The notes: generated by a model from the letters alone, not told the origin. Positions 9,401-18,315 are shown, counted from the first letter of the stretch. The stretch: DNA of 64,000 bases from Brucella pseudintermedia (GCF_008932435.1 NZ_WBWE01000011.1:62001-126000); one strand, 5' to 3'. Made by a program: numbers and translations.

Positions 9401-10758
9401 CCGGCACCGCGACGCTCGACGGCGGCTCGGTCGCCCACATCGGTGCCAACGGCAATTACGATATTCGCTCGTCCTATACGATCTTATCCGCGGGCGGAGG
9501 GCTGTCTGGTTCGTTCAATGATGTGACCTCGAACTTCGCCTTCCTCACGCCGGAGCTGATCTACGACTACGGGGCGGGCTCGGTCGATCTGCGGCTCTCC
9601 CGTAACGATCGCGATTTCGCCTCTGCCGCGGTGACGCGCAATCAGATCGCTACGGCGGGCGGGGTCGAAAGCATCGGCTTTGACGCCGGGCACGCGGTCT
9701 ATGACGCGATCGCCCAGCTTGCCGATGACGGCGGCCTGATCCGCGCCAGTTTCGATGCACTGTCGGGCGAGATACACGGCTCGGCAAAGACCGCGCTCGT
9801 CGAGGACAGCCGCTTCATCCGCAACGCCGCCAACGACCGCATCCGCGCCGCCTTCGGCGATGCGGGTGCTCCGGTGGCTCCCGTTCTCGCCTATGGGCGG
9901 GGCGACACGCCCATGGCCGTCTCGGCCGACCATATTGGCCCCGTCTTCTGGAGCCGCGGCTTCGGCTCCTGGGGATCGAGCGACAGCGACGGCAATGCCG
10001 CCTCCCTCGACCGCAACACCGGCGGCCTGCTGATCGGCGCGGATGGTCTGGTCGGTGACTGGCGTCTCGGTCTCTTGGCCGGCTATAGCCATTCGAGCTT
10101 CAAGGCCGGCGACCGGGCCTCTTCGGGCTCCAGCGACAACTATCATCTCGGTTTCTATGGCGGCACCCAATGGGGCAACATAGCCTTACGCACCGGGGCG
10201 GCCTATAGCTGGCACGACATCGGCACCAGCCGCGCCGTTGCCATTCCGGGCCTCAGCGATCGTCTCGCCGCCGACTACTCTGCCGGCACCTTCCAAGCGT
10301 TTGGAGAGCTGGGCTATCGCCTGGAGCCAGGCAACGGCATCCGGCTGGAGCCCTTCGCCGGTCTCGCTCATGTCAGCCTGCACACCAACGGCTTCACCGA
10401 GCGCGGCGGGGATGCAGCCCTGACCGGCCATAGCGGTAGCACCGATGTGACCTTCACCACACTCGGCTTGCGCGGCGAGCACACCCTGACCTTCGGCATG
10501 ATGGAGGCCACGCTCAAGGGCATGATCGGCTGGCGGCACGCCTTCGGCGACACCACGCCCGAAAGCACGCATCTCTTCACGGCCGGCGGCGCCTTCACGA
10601 TTGCCGGGGTGCCCGTCGCCAGGGACAGCGCCGTCATTGAGGCCGGGCTCGATTTCAACATCAGTCCTGAGGCCACGCTCGGCCTCTCCTACACCGGTCA
10701 GATCGCCTCAGGCGCACAGGATCATGGCTTCAAGGCCAATCTGGCTGTCAGGTTCTAA
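6403..10758 (+). CDS. Type V autotransporter with PATR passenger and beta-barrel
   Basis: 1451 residues from the ATG at 6403; ATGs at 6385 and 6445 are alternatives. A long signal sequence ends in LTIAAGPALAQ. The passenger starts with three 55-residue direct repeats (VSGSDGNGN..STWE), then several autotransporter-associated beta-strand repeats (KIGSGTLTLSGMNSYTG; KTQAGTLILSGHNTYAGG; KRGDGTLLLSGDNAYG), predicting a beta-helix surface domain. The last ~280 residues are the translocating outer-membrane barrel, ending in aromatic Phe (VRF). No protease motif was seen, so a surface-exposed adhesin-like passenger is likely. It follows the AraC gene with a probable regulated promoter between. Confidence 0.93.
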   Translation: MTAIRLDRVRFNPEMRTRHVSEKAETTVVNGALGSAWPRLLLGGVSALALTIAAGPALAQTVSIDNDAHEIVDGSDPDRATTGTQPSPWIINSGLVVGRYDVGELTVTNGGKVTTAFSSIIGNLGASTGTVTVSGTDGNGNVSTWENSGHLYVGDQGSGALTVMGGGRVTNRSAIVGNSSGSTGAVEVSGSDGNGNASTWEASGSLSIGDQGSGELTVKGGGKVTSRNGWIGYSSGSTGAVVVSGSDGNGNVSTWEASDSLFIGVEGFGQLTVADGGRVDASTVHIGIDGSGNGTLNLFGSEAGGRGVLETGYVARGRGAAVFTIDGGVLRANGDEIDYLRNFRAGDVIVGAGGAFIDSNGFNIGIGAELWGLGGLTKIGSGTLTLSGMNSYTGVTTVEGGTLLVNGNSGHSAHIVNAGATLGGIGTVGSTTVQNGGTLAPGSDGIGALTVNGHLTLSSGSILDFELGSPGASAITPGTSDRIDVTGDLALNGTLNLAQSGDPNDGPAGIGYYRLMTYGGELTGSGLSFGDMPTLPGVEHVGILSGDGRVDLYLAPSSDPGDYTLQHWQGGDGVWSAANAAWLNLDGNIPVIWAGNHAVFKNQPGGFNGGTISVEGTQSFKGLQFVDEGYRLRGSGTLATVAEGSEIRVLADSAEIATEITGAGGIVKTQAGTLILSGHNTYAGGTRILGGKVQVSEDANLGAASGGLTIDGGVLSATGSFDTGRSVTLSGAGTFEVTNGNTLGLTGTIGGKGDLVKRGDGTLLLSGDNAYGNTIVEAGTLTGDVGSISGSLANAGVVRFDQGGDARFAGDIVGLGGTNGKMVKAGAGTLTLGGASTLDWTISEGRLATEAARFAGGAHLDGAGTALSFGDAGSAVYGGAISGNGQFSFEGTGTVLLTGDSSDFAGRTNIGAGTLLVGDADGNGALGGSFNVLDGATLGGSGTVGSGTGSLVVIASGGTLSPGNSIGSLTVDGNLVFEAGSRFAVEVNPEGNESDLVTVTGTATLDGGSVAHIGANGNYDIRSSYTILSAGGGLSGSFNDVTSNFAFLTPELIYDYGAGSVDLRLSRNDRDFASAAVTRNQIATAGGVESIGFDAGHAVYDAIAQLADDGGLIRASFDALSGEIHGSAKTALVEDSRFIRNAANDRIRAAFGDAGAPVAPVLAYGRGDTPMAVSADHIGPVFWSRGFGSWGSSDSDGNAASLDRNTGGLLIGADGLVGDWRLGLLAGYSHSSFKAGDRASSGSSDNYHLGFYGGTQWGNIALRTGAAYSWHDIGTSRAVAIPGLSDRLAADYSAGTFQAFGELGYRLEPGNGIRLEPFAGLAHVSLHTNGFTERGGDAALTGHSGSTDVTFTTLGLRGEHTLTFGMMEATLKGMIGWRHAFGDTTPESTHLFTAGGAFTIAGVPVARDSAVIEAGLDFNISPEATLGLSYTGQIASGAQDHGFKANLAVRF
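6736..7230 (+). repeat. Three 165-bp in-frame direct repeats in the passenger
   Basis: The anchor TCCACATGGGAG recurs at 6829, 6994 and 7159, exactly 165 bp apart, and flanking sequence is strongly conserved. Each unit encodes 55 residues. Such repeats are prone to copy-number change by slippage or recombination. Confidence 0.85.
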
Positions 10759-10778
10759 GCGTGGAAAGACCTCTCAAT

Positions 10779-11330
10779 ATGACAATCCCTCTTTCCCCGT
10801 GCAGCATTGACCTTCTGATCGCCTCTGCATTACTGCCTGCAACACCGGTATTGGCGCTGGATGCTCCCTCCCTCCCAGGCGGGGCATCCTCTTTACAGGA
10901 AACCTATCAGGACTGGCGGGTCGCCTGCCGAATCGCGGCGGCTACCAAACGATGCGCGCTGTCCCAGCAGCAGATCCGCAAGAACGGACAGCGTGTGCTC
11001 ACCATCGAACTGCAAACCGGCCCCAACAACACCATCACCGGCAATCTCATCCTGCCTTTCGGCCTTCTGCTTGACGCCGGCGTCACGCCCCAAATCGATG
11101 AGCAGTCGCCGATGGCGGCTCTATTCTTTCGGACTTGTCTGCCCGTCGGTTGCATCGTACCGGCCGCATTCGACCAGCCAGTCATCGACAGACTGCGCGC
11201 CGGGTCGGCGCTCAAGCTAACGGCAAAATCGAGCAATGCTGAGCAGGACGTTACGTTCAGCATCTCGCTCAATGGTCTTTCGGCAGCGCTCGACAGGTTC
11301 GCGGAGCTTCACCAGACAGCGTCGCAGTAA
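10779..11330 (+). CDS. IalB-family (invasion-associated locus B) periplasmic protein
   Basis: 183 residues from the ATG at 10779 (GGAAAG ~10 bases upstream). After a signal sequence ending in TPVLA, the mature protein shows the IalB pattern: QDWRVACRI, ATKRCALSQQQ, LTIELQTG, ILPFGLLLDAGV, FRTCLPVGCIV and a basic/acidic end. The four cysteines at the usual places suggest two disulfides. IalB-like proteins are common in alphaproteobacteria and periplasmic, with an uncertain biochemical role. It starts 20 bp after the autotransporter stop and is probably cotranscribed, perhaps as a biogenesis or envelope partner. Confidence 0.88.
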   Translation: MTIPLSPCSIDLLIASALLPATPVLALDAPSLPGGASSLQETYQDWRVACRIAAATKRCALSQQQIRKNGQRVLTIELQTGPNNTITGNLILPFGLLLDAGVTPQIDEQSPMAALFFRTCLPVGCIVPAAFDQPVIDRLRAGSALKLTAKSSNAEQDVTFSISLNGLSAALDRFAELHQTASQ

Positions 11331-11840
11331 CGCGCGTCCAGTAATATACCCGTATCGATTGGGTCCGGTGCCTTCGCCGTTTGGCACGTCCCTGTCTTCT
11401 CCTCCCGCACGCTCTTCCTCCAAGGACCACGGCGAAACCTAAAGCGCCGCGCTCCTCGCCGAGAGCGTCGATGGTTTCCTCGATGACGGTCACATCGAGT
11501 TCGACTCCAATACAGCCAACGATCGATCTGACCGATCGCGCTCAATCGGAAGGGGCACGGCGCTGACAGTCCGCCCCAGATTGCTGTTAAGCCCTCTATT
11601 CCTTGAACTTTCTGGTTTCTGGCACCACCTGAGTTGGATGAGACAGACGCTGATCCGCATTCGCGAGCCGCAACGGCTCAAAGCAGGATTCTAGCCCGGG
11701 CGCGTTCGAAGAACTGGCTTCGCGTCCGGGACCGATAGTCTTTCCACCAAGTCCAGCATCAGAATTGCGCCGTCACGAACGGGCGCGAGGGCATGTTCCG
11801 ACCGATCGGGACACCCTTTGATCCGCATCGGAGGTGAGTT
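11331..11840. other. 510-bp region without a convincing gene
   Basis: Short overlapping frames exist on both strands but none has a good start plus coding character. A minus-strand stretch around 11400-11490 reads TVIEETIDALGEERG, which could be a remnant of an unidentified gene. A GGAGGTGA ribosome site at 11830-11837 belongs to the next gene. Confidence 0.4.
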
Positions 11841-12359
11841 ATGGAGGTCGCTGACCTTTTGACAGAAGAGGACATTGCGCTTGGAGTCGCGGTCAAAGGC
11901 AAGCGCTCGGCGCTATCCAAGATAGCGGCTCGGCTTGCGGGACGAACCGATGTCGATGCGCGAGTTATCCGACGAGCACTTATCGCCCGCGAGCAGACCG
12001 GATCCACGGCGCTGGGAGCGGGTGTCGCCATTCCGCATGCGCTGCTCGGACATATTTCGCATCCCGTTGCATCGCTAACGCGACTCGCCCGTCCGATCGA
12101 CTTCGACGCGCCGGATGGCAGCCTGGTTGATCTGCTCCTGACGCTGCTTTGGCCACGCTCCGATATTGGCAATTTCCTGCCCACTCTCGCAAATGCATGC
12201 CGTCTCTTTCGCGGAGAAACCCGGCGCGAAATGCTGCGCCAGGCCAGATCGCCAACAGAGGCATTTGCGATCATGTGCTTGAAGCCAGAGGCGTTCAGAG
12301 CAGCGGGGTGGCTGCAGACGCGGTTGCTAGTGGAGGCTCAAAGCGGCGCAGCTTTTTAA
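11841..12359 (+). CDS. EIIA(Ntr)/fructose-type PTS IIA domain protein
   Basis: 172 residues with a strong GGAGGTGA ribosome site. The fold-typical active-site segment GAGVAIPHALL contains the phospho-accepting histidine; upstream VIRRALIAREQTGSTALG is the usual IIA lead-in. The C-terminal ~30 residues diverge. PTS-Ntr IIA proteins act in phosphate relay control of nitrogen or potassium metabolism rather than sugar uptake. No EI or HPr gene is near, so it would depend on host partners. Possibly an accessory copy carried next to the conjugative region. Confidence 0.8.
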   Translation: MEVADLLTEEDIALGVAVKGKRSALSKIAARLAGRTDVDARVIRRALIAREQTGSTALGAGVAIPHALLGHISHPVASLTRLARPIDFDAPDGSLVDLLLTLLWPRSDIGNFLPTLANACRLFRGETRREMLRQARSPTEAFAIMCLKPEAFRAAGWLQTRLLVEAQSGAAF

Positions 12360-12966
12360 TGTCACGTCCGTGTCGTACTAGCGGTTCTTACCGTCTTCTT
12401 CTGGCGGTTTGTGAGGTTGTCTTTCATATACGTTGGACGGCTGGCGGGGGCTGTAAGGCTGCCTGGTACTGGTGCGGGTTCTGGCCGCGCTGGCAATGGC
12501 TCGATAGCTGCGCTCTGCGTGGTGCGAATCGTACGCAGCCCTTCGTCCACCTTAATCCATGCTGCGCTGGCGCCTTACTGGCTGTTTTCGAGGCGATGGC
12601 ATCATCGCGACGAGAGCGCGACGGGCATCGGAATACTGGAGGGAAAAGGATGAAAGCATTTGAGAGAATTTGTCTTCGCCATTTCCGAAATCTTCCGGCT
12701 GCCAATGAAATTGGCAGTTCTCGAGGGCCATTCGGGCTTGGGTTTGAACCATCATCAGTGAGCCGCGAAGGTGGCAGCGAACTAGCTGGTGAGATCTCCA
12801 TCATTCAGTCTGGGAGTGTTCGCCAAAGGACCGGCGAAATGGAGAGTGAAATGCGTCGTCCCGCGGCGGCCGTGCTTCTTTTGCTCTCACTCTGGTTCGG
12901 TAAAGCCAGCGTGCCCGAGAATTCAGCCGCGGCGCTTTTCCTGATAAGCAAGCGGGCCACGACTGC
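12360..12966. other. 607-bp region with only weak open frames
   Basis: A plus-strand frame with a GTG at 12411 and stop at 12653 starts with a hydrophobic stretch but lacks a good start. A longer plus-strand frame crossing the region runs out of the PTS gene in another phase and looks non-coding. It should contain the promoter of the LysR gene. Confidence 0.35.
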
Positions 12967-13935
12967 ATGACTGGAAAGACACCGAGGCAACACGGCCCGA
13001 TCGAGTTTCGCCATCTGCGATACTTCATTGCCGCCGCAGATCACGGCAGTTTCAGAAAAGCAGGCGCTGTTCTGGGCCTTTCGCAGTCAGCGATTAGTCG
13101 CTCCGTTGCGCACCTTGAAGACCAGATCGGCGCGTCGGTTTTCCACCGGCACACATGGGGTGTCGAGCTGACCTATGCCGGACAGCGCTTTCTGCGCCGC
13201 GCTCGCCAAATTATCCGAGCGATCGATGCCGGTGCGGAAGAAGCCGGTGCTATTGGCCGCTCCGAGCGCGGCAGCGTTCGTATCGGGATTTATTCCTCAA
13301 TCGCATCAGGATTCCTCGCGGAACTACTGCGTACCTATAGCTGCGAGCACTGCGATGTGCAGATAAAGCTGATGGATGGGGATGCTTCCGAGCATGTTGC
13401 CGCTATCCGCAAGCTGAAGCTCGATGTGGCATTCTTGACGGGTACGGGGCAATGGCCGGAATGTGACAGCGTACACTTATGGTCGGAGCGCGTATTCGCG
13501 GTGCTGCCGTTAGAGCACTCCCTAACGCGGCACGACGAGATAGAATGGCAGGACATCGCGGAGGAGGCTTTCATCGTGAGCGAAAGCCCTCCGGGTCACG
13601 AAATCCGGGACCATCTTGTTCGTAGGCTTGCTGGGCTCGGTCGGCACCTGGAGATCCAAGTACAATATGTTGGGCGAGACAATCTGTTACCGCTGGTCGC
13701 AATCGGCCGCGGGTTGACCCTAGTCAGCGAGGCGATGACGGTAGCGCAGTTCCCTGGCATCACCTACCGTCCCATCGCTGGCGAGATACTGCCATTCAAT
13801 GCCGTGTGGTCTCCTCGAAACGACAATCCAGCGTTGCGGCGACTGCTCAGCATAGCGCGTTCAATGGCCACGTTGAGTCAATTCGGAGGCACTATTGGCT
13901 TGCCCCCGACGAGAGGGCTGGACGCCGTGCCTTAG
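12967..13935 (+). CDS. LysR-family regulator at the end of the trb cluster
   Basis: 322 residues. The N-terminal winged HTH (about 12-72) reads FRHLRYFIAAADHGSFRKAG, then LGLSQSAISRSVAHLEDQIG. A periplasmic-binding-protein-like effector domain follows (about 100-300). A LysR gene at this position, tail-to-tail with the DUF2274/trbI end of the trb cluster, is a recurrent arrangement in alphaproteobacterial ICEs. Its 3' end overlaps the DUF2274 gene on the other strand by 44 bp. It may control transfer, but no operator was identified. Confidence 0.9.
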   Translation: MTGKTPRQHGPIEFRHLRYFIAAADHGSFRKAGAVLGLSQSAISRSVAHLEDQIGASVFHRHTWGVELTYAGQRFLRRARQIIRAIDAGAEEAGAIGRSERGSVRIGIYSSIASGFLAELLRTYSCEHCDVQIKLMDGDASEHVAAIRKLKLDVAFLTGTGQWPECDSVHLWSERVFAVLPLEHSLTRHDEIEWQDIAEEAFIVSESPPGHEIRDHLVRRLAGLGRHLEIQVQYVGRDNLLPLVAIGRGLTLVSEAMTVAQFPGITYRPIAGEILPFNAVWSPRNDNPALRRLLSIARSMATLSQFGGTIGLPPTRGLDAVP

Positions 13936-14128
13936 CAAAGCCTCGATCCGTCGCGATGAAGCGCTCAAGCATCGGGACGATCAGGCGGACCGGTTCTATG
14001 GGGCGAGTACCAGGCTCTGCGAGCAGGCGACCGTATTCGGTCAGGTCGCGGTGGAGCGCCGCTGGCAGTTCCACCGTCACCTTCACGGGCCTATCATCGG
14101 CGATGGGGCCAAGTTTCAGCTTTGTCAT
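13892..14128 (-). CDS. DUF2274 protein, last gene of the trb operon
   Basis: 78 residues: MTKLKLGPIADDRPVKVTVE, LHRDLTEYGRLLA, then IVPMLERFIATDRGF. These are hallmarks of DUF2274 proteins found after trbI in ICE clusters. The small basic fold resembles ribbon-helix-helix proteins, so DNA binding is possible but unproven. Its ATG follows the trbI stop by 2 bp. Confidence 0.85.
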   Translation of the reverse strand: MTKLKLGPIADDRPVKVTVELPAALHRDLTEYGRLLAEPGTRPIEPVRLIVPMLERFIATDRGFAKARRPALSSGASQ

Positions 14129-14130
14129 GG

Positions 14131-15285
14131 TCAGCTCCTGTAGGGTTCAAGCACAAGATCGCGCGTGACAATGACGCGGACCGGGAAGCCCGGCCGGATG
14201 GTCAAGGTTGGTGCGACCTGCAATTGACGCCGGACGATCTGCTGGCCGGCGTCGTTGATCGTGTCCTGCGCGCCGTCGCGAATGGCTCGGACCAAGCGGT
14301 CCTCGTCGCTGACGGCTAATTCCGTGCCGACCGCGAGAAGCGTGGACAATCCAGCGGCCTTGGCGAGATCCCACCAGTGGTAATCGACGCTATCCTCAAG
14401 ACCGGCATAACCCTGCGTGTCGGCGCCCGGCTGGCGTTCGAGCACGATGGAGCGGCCGTTCGGGAAGATCAGCCGGTTCCAGACCAGCAGTGCTCGCCTC
14501 TGGCCGAACTGCACGTTGTTATCGTACTGGCCGATAATGCGAGTACCTTGCGGCACGAGCAGAATGCGGCCGGTGGGACTGTCGTAGATGTTTTCCGTCA
14601 CCTGCGCCGTAATCTGGCCGGGCAGATCCGGCCGAATGCCGGTGATGAGCGCGGCCGGGATCACCGCCCCGGCTTGAAGGATGAAAGGCGAAGCCGGAGC
14701 CATGACTCGATCCGTCGATGTGGTCCGGCGATCAACCGGCGCATTCAAAAACGCAAGCTGGCGATCCTGAGCGGTCTGCTGGCCGGGTTGGTCCGAGAGA
14801 CCGGCGAGATCGAAGCCGGGAACATTTGGTGTGGTCGAGCCACTGGGCGTCGCGGGTGTCGCACTTGGCTGGGTCTGGAAGAAGACGCGGCTCGTGCGCG
14901 CAGCCTCTTCTTCGGCTCGACGGCGTTGTTCAGCTTCATCGACGGCCGGCGTCGCGATCGTCGGCGGGACAACGGGTTGCCCCCTGTTCTGGGCATCTAG
15001 GATCGGCCGGCCGAGATCACCGGGGAGCGGCGGGCCGAGCACAGGTCCGGTATAGTCGCGCGGGAGGCCGGCGAGGCCATCCGCCGTCTGGCGGTTGTTG
15101 GTCGAGTAGAGTTCCTCTCCGTGCTGACCTCCATCGCGGGTCTGGAGGGCGTAGATCAGCGCACCGCCAATCCCGACCAGGGCGACGACGCCGACGCTGA
15201 CGAGCACCTTGCGCGATAGTCGCGTGACGCGCGGCGGCTCGGCGCGAAGCCGCATCGGCGCAGCGTTGTTATCCGTGTCGGTCAT
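14131..15285 (-). CDS. trbI: TrbI, VirB10-like T4SS channel scaffold
   Basis: 384 residues. One transmembrane helix (about 27-48) follows a short cytoplasmic tail. A Pro/Gln-rich periplasmic linker (about 60-190) leads to the VirB10 domain (ASPFILQAGAVIPAALITGI, GRILLVPQGTRIIGQYD, FPNGRSIVLE). TrbI spans inner and outer membrane in the mating-pair channel with TrbG and TrbF. The ATG overlaps the trbG stop (ATGA). Confidence 0.96.
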   Translation of the reverse strand: MTDTDNNAAPMRLRAEPPRVTRLSRKVLVSVGVVALVGIGGALIYALQTRDGGQHGEELYSTNNRQTADGLAGLPRDYTGPVLGPPLPGDLGRPILDAQNRGQPVVPPTIATPAVDEAEQRRRAEEEAARTSRVFFQTQPSATPATPSGSTTPNVPGFDLAGLSDQPGQQTAQDRQLAFLNAPVDRRTTSTDRVMAPASPFILQAGAVIPAALITGIRPDLPGQITAQVTENIYDSPTGRILLVPQGTRIIGQYDNNVQFGQRRALLVWNRLIFPNGRSIVLERQPGADTQGYAGLEDSVDYHWWDLAKAAGLSTLLAVGTELAVSDEDRLVRAIRDGAQDTINDAGQQIVRRQLQVAPTLTIRPGFPVRVIVTRDLVLEPYRS

Positions 15286-16268
15286 GTCGATGGCCTCCCG
15301 TCGGTACGGACAATCCTAACGGTCTGCTGTTGCTTACCGCTGCCAAGGCGCAATTCGGCCGCGCCGAACAGGCGGTCAACGATCAGGATGTGTTGGTGGA
15401 TGCGGCTGTTGACGATCTGCGCTTCGCCGTGCGGCCCGATGACGAAGATCGGCGGCATTTCGCCCTGGACGATCCCGCGCGGGAATTCGACATAGACCCT
15501 CCGGCCGTCGTCGTAGACGGAAACGGGCTTCCAAGGCGGATTGCCGCCGGTCAAACCGTAACGATAGTTGCGGGCGGCGACTGCCGGGATAACCGGCGTG
15601 GCGGGGATGCTCTGGCCCTGGCGCGCTCTTGATTGCGGATAGGCCCAGGCAACGGCCGGCATATAAGGCTTCTCACCGGAACGCAACTCGATCATGTAAA
15701 CGCGCCGGTCGGTGGTCACGATGAGATTGGTCGTGATGTCCGGTCGCGTGGGCTTTACAAGGATATGGACACGGCGGGTCGTACCGCTGCCGCTCTCGGT
15801 GTCGCCGATGATCCACCGAGCGGTGTCGCCGGCTGCGATCGGCCCGGCGCCGGTCAACGACTCACCGGGTTCAAGCGCAATATTCGTGATCTGCCCCGGC
15901 GCGGCATAGACCTGATAGAGCGCACCGTCGCTCCACGGGTATATCTGGATCGAGTTGTAATAGCCTTCGCGACGGGGCTGCACGCGAGCGGCAGCGTTCG
16001 CGTTCTCGACGCGGGCAACCGGCGTGCTGGCCGCCGCGCCGCCCTTTGCCGGGGTCCAGGCGGGAGGAACGTGCAGCGGGCGCGGACGGTCGTCCGTGAC
16101 CACGGCTGGCACTGCCGGCAAAGGAGGCACGTTCCGGTCATAGCTTATTTCCGGCGGCTTTTGCGGCGTGGCGCAGCCGGCGAACACGGTTGTTGAAAGC
16201 AGCAGAATCGGAAATACGGATTTACGGAAAACCGCAAAGGCGGGTTTGCAGATCGTCGGATGGCTCAT
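15282..16268 (-). CDS. trbG: TrbG, VirB9-like outer-membrane T4SS lipoprotein
   Basis: 328 residues from the ATG at 16268, chosen because it overlaps the trbF stop and is followed by a lipoprotein signal (ILLLSTTVFAGC). The frame is open further upstream but those codons overlap trbF. The VirB9/TrbG domain (about 120-325) includes ITNIALEPGESL, DTARWIIGDT, LIVTTDRRVYMIEL and VYVEFPRGI. Forms the outer-membrane ring with TrbI. Confidence 0.95.
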   Translation of the reverse strand: MSHPTICKPAFAVFRKSVFPILLLSTTVFAGCATPQKPPEISYDRNVPPLPAVPAVVTDDRPRPLHVPPAWTPAKGGAAASTPVARVENANAAARVQPRREGYYNSIQIYPWSDGALYQVYAAPGQITNIALEPGESLTGAGPIAAGDTARWIIGDTESGSGTTRRVHILVKPTRPDITTNLIVTTDRRVYMIELRSGEKPYMPAVAWAYPQSRARQGQSIPATPVIPAVAARNYRYGLTGGNPPWKPVSVYDDGRRVYVEFPRGIVQGEMPPIFVIGPHGEAQIVNSRIHQHILIVDRLFGAAELRLGSGKQQQTVRIVRTDGRPST

Positions 16269-16954
16269 TGGCTCATCTCCCGCGACCAGTTGATCGCATT
16301 GATATAAATTCCCAGCGGGTTGACCTTGAGCCGCTCCGCATCGCGCGGCGACTGGAGGACGATGGTCAAGATCGCGGTCCATCGCTCGGTCTTGCCGAGC
16401 TGACCGTTCTCGAAATGCCGTTCCGTCCACGCGACACGGAAGCTGTCAGGAGAAGCGCGAATGACGCTGGAAACTTCTACTGCGATCTGCTGCTTGCCGA
16501 CCTTCGTGAATGGATCGTTGGCGCGGGCATAGTCGTTGAGCGCAGCAGCGCCCCGGTCCGTGGTCCATTCATAGGCCCTGAGCCAGTTCTGTCGGATGAT
16601 GATCGGATCGGCAGAAATGCTTCTCGTCTGCTCGATGAAGCGCGCGAGATGCCAGGCCACCTGCGGATCGGTCGGACGATAGTCCGCCGCGGCCGGGGCA
16701 ACGGCCTGTGCCTGACCGAGATTGTCCACCTGGACAACCCACGGCACGACCGTCCCACGAGCGGACTGATAGACCAGTGCGGAGGCGAAGCCCGCCGATA
16801 ATATCAGCGAGCCGAAAGCCATGTAGCGCCAGTTCTTTGCCTGCACGCGAGCGGAGCCGAGGCGTTCGTCCCAGACCTGTGCGGCTTTCTGGTATGGCGT
16901 TTCCGGTTGAGGCGTCTTGCCGTAATGCACGGCGGGCCGTTTGAACAGATTCAT
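16265..16954 (-). CDS. trbF: TrbF, VirB8-like T4SS assembly protein
   Basis: 229 residues. A short cytoplasmic N-terminus, one transmembrane helix (about 45-65) and a periplasmic VirB8/NTF2-like domain with PWVVQVDNLGQ and WTAILTIVLQSPRDAERLKVNPLGIYI. Nucleates assembly of the mating channel. Overlaps trbL and trbG by ATGA, so translation along the operon is coupled. Confidence 0.95.
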   Translation of the reverse strand: MNLFKRPAVHYGKTPQPETPYQKAAQVWDERLGSARVQAKNWRYMAFGSLILSAGFASALVYQSARGTVVPWVVQVDNLGQAQAVAPAAADYRPTDPQVAWHLARFIEQTRSISADPIIIRQNWLRAYEWTTDRGAAALNDYARANDPFTKVGKQQIAVEVSSVIRASPDSFRVAWTERHFENGQLGKTERWTAILTIVLQSPRDAERLKVNPLGIYINAINWSREMSQ

Positions 16955-18312
16955 GAACGGTCACTTTCAGAAAGGTTAACGGATGCGCCGGAGCCATGGC
17001 CGTCGCCCGAGCGAACTGCGTGGGCGGCTGCGCTGACACCGTGGGAGACATGGCGGCCGCGCTTCATGCGCTGCGCCCATGCCGGAGGCTGGTCGGGGGT
17101 GGCTGCGGGAGCAACGGAAGCGCGATCGGATTCGCCGGCGTCTGCGCTGGACGAGAAGGAGCCGCCTGTGGCGCTGACGCCTGCTCGCGCGCCGTGGGAG
17201 AAGCTGGACTTCATGCTTTCGGACGCACGGGAGGCGGCACGGCGCAATGGGGAGACAGAAGCCGATCCGGCGGCGCGTGCTACGCCTCCGAGGCCGGACG
17301 CGACGCCGGACGCTTCCGACTGGCCCATGGAACCGAGTGTGTAGGCCGACGATGCCGCCCCGGCTGCCACAGCTCCACCACGCACGGCAGCGGCGCCGCC
17401 GGAAAGAAGAGCGGCTCCACCCTTTGCGGCCAGCATTGCGCCGCCGCCAGCCGCAAGTGCCGCACCGCCGACAGCAAGGCCGGTGCCGACCGCGGCGCCT
17501 GCGCCAAGCTGAGGGCCGCCGCTGACAAGGCCAGACGCGATGCCGGGACCGAAGATGCCGAGGCCGACGAGCGAAAGCGCGGCGAGCACGATGGCCATGG
17601 CGTCGTCGATGCTCGGAGTCTGGCCGCCGAAGCCCTGGGTAAACTGGCTGAACAATGTCGAGCCGATGCCGACGATAACGGCGAGTACCAGCACCTTGAT
17701 GCCGCTGGAAATCACGTTGCCAAGCACGCGCTCGGCCATGAAGGCGGTTTTACCGAACAGGCCAAACGGGATCAGGACGAAGCCGGCGAGCGTGCTCAAC
17801 TTGAACTCGATCAGCGTCACGAAGAGCTGGATCGCGAGGATGAAGAAGGCGAGGATAACGAGCGCCCAGGCAAAGAGCAGGCAGACGATCTGGATCAGAT
17901 TCTCGAAGACCGCGATCCAGCCCATCAGGGGAGATATCGCGTCGAGCAAGGGACGCGCCGCATCGAGGCCGGTTTGAGCCACTTTGCCGGGCCGAAGGAG
18001 ATCCTGCGCCGTGAAACCTGTGCCGGCGGCTTTCAGGCCAAGACCGGAGAAGCTGTCGAAGACAATCTTGGCGAGGTTATTCCAATTGGAAATCAGGTAG
18101 GCAAACACCCCGACAAACAGGGTCTTCTTCACCAGACGCGCGATGATGTCGTCGTCCGCGCCCCAGCTCCAGAACAGAGCGGCCAGCGTCACGTCAATGA
18201 CGATCAGCGTGGTAGCAACAAACGCCACCTCGCCGCCGAGCAGACCGAACCCGCTGTCGATATAGCGTGTAAAGGTGCCAAGAAATGTGTCGATGACGCC
18301 GGAGCCGCCCAT
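16951..18312 (-). CDS. trbL: TrbL, VirB6-like polytopic inner-membrane T4SS protein
   Basis: 453 residues. About six to seven hydrophobic helices fill residues 20-300 (LLGGEVAFVATTLIVIDVTL, ISNWNNLAKIVFDSF, LLFAWALVILAFFILAIQLF). A Gly/Ala-rich low-complexity tail (about 300-453) follows, typical of TrbL. Part of the inner-membrane channel for DNA passage. Confidence 0.94.
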   Translation of the reverse strand: MGGSGVIDTFLGTFTRYIDSGFGLLGGEVAFVATTLIVIDVTLAALFWSWGADDDIIARLVKKTLFVGVFAYLISNWNNLAKIVFDSFSGLGLKAAGTGFTAQDLLRPGKVAQTGLDAARPLLDAISPLMGWIAVFENLIQIVCLLFAWALVILAFFILAIQLFVTLIEFKLSTLAGFVLIPFGLFGKTAFMAERVLGNVISSGIKVLVLAVIVGIGSTLFSQFTQGFGGQTPSIDDAMAIVLAALSLVGLGIFGPGIASGLVSGGPQLGAGAAVGTGLAVGGAALAAGGGAMLAAKGGAALLSGGAAAVRGGAVAAGAASSAYTLGSMGQSEASGVASGLGGVARAAGSASVSPLRRAASRASESMKSSFSHGARAGVSATGGSFSSSADAGESDRASVAPAATPDQPPAWAQRMKRGRHVSHGVSAAAHAVRSGDGHGSGASVNLSESDRS

Positions 18313-18315
18313 GTC

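Noticed and set aside
12149-12970. Plus-strand open frame of 273 codons
   Set aside because: Overlaps the PTS IIA gene in another phase, has odd composition (Trp/Cys/Arg runs) and no domain similarity.
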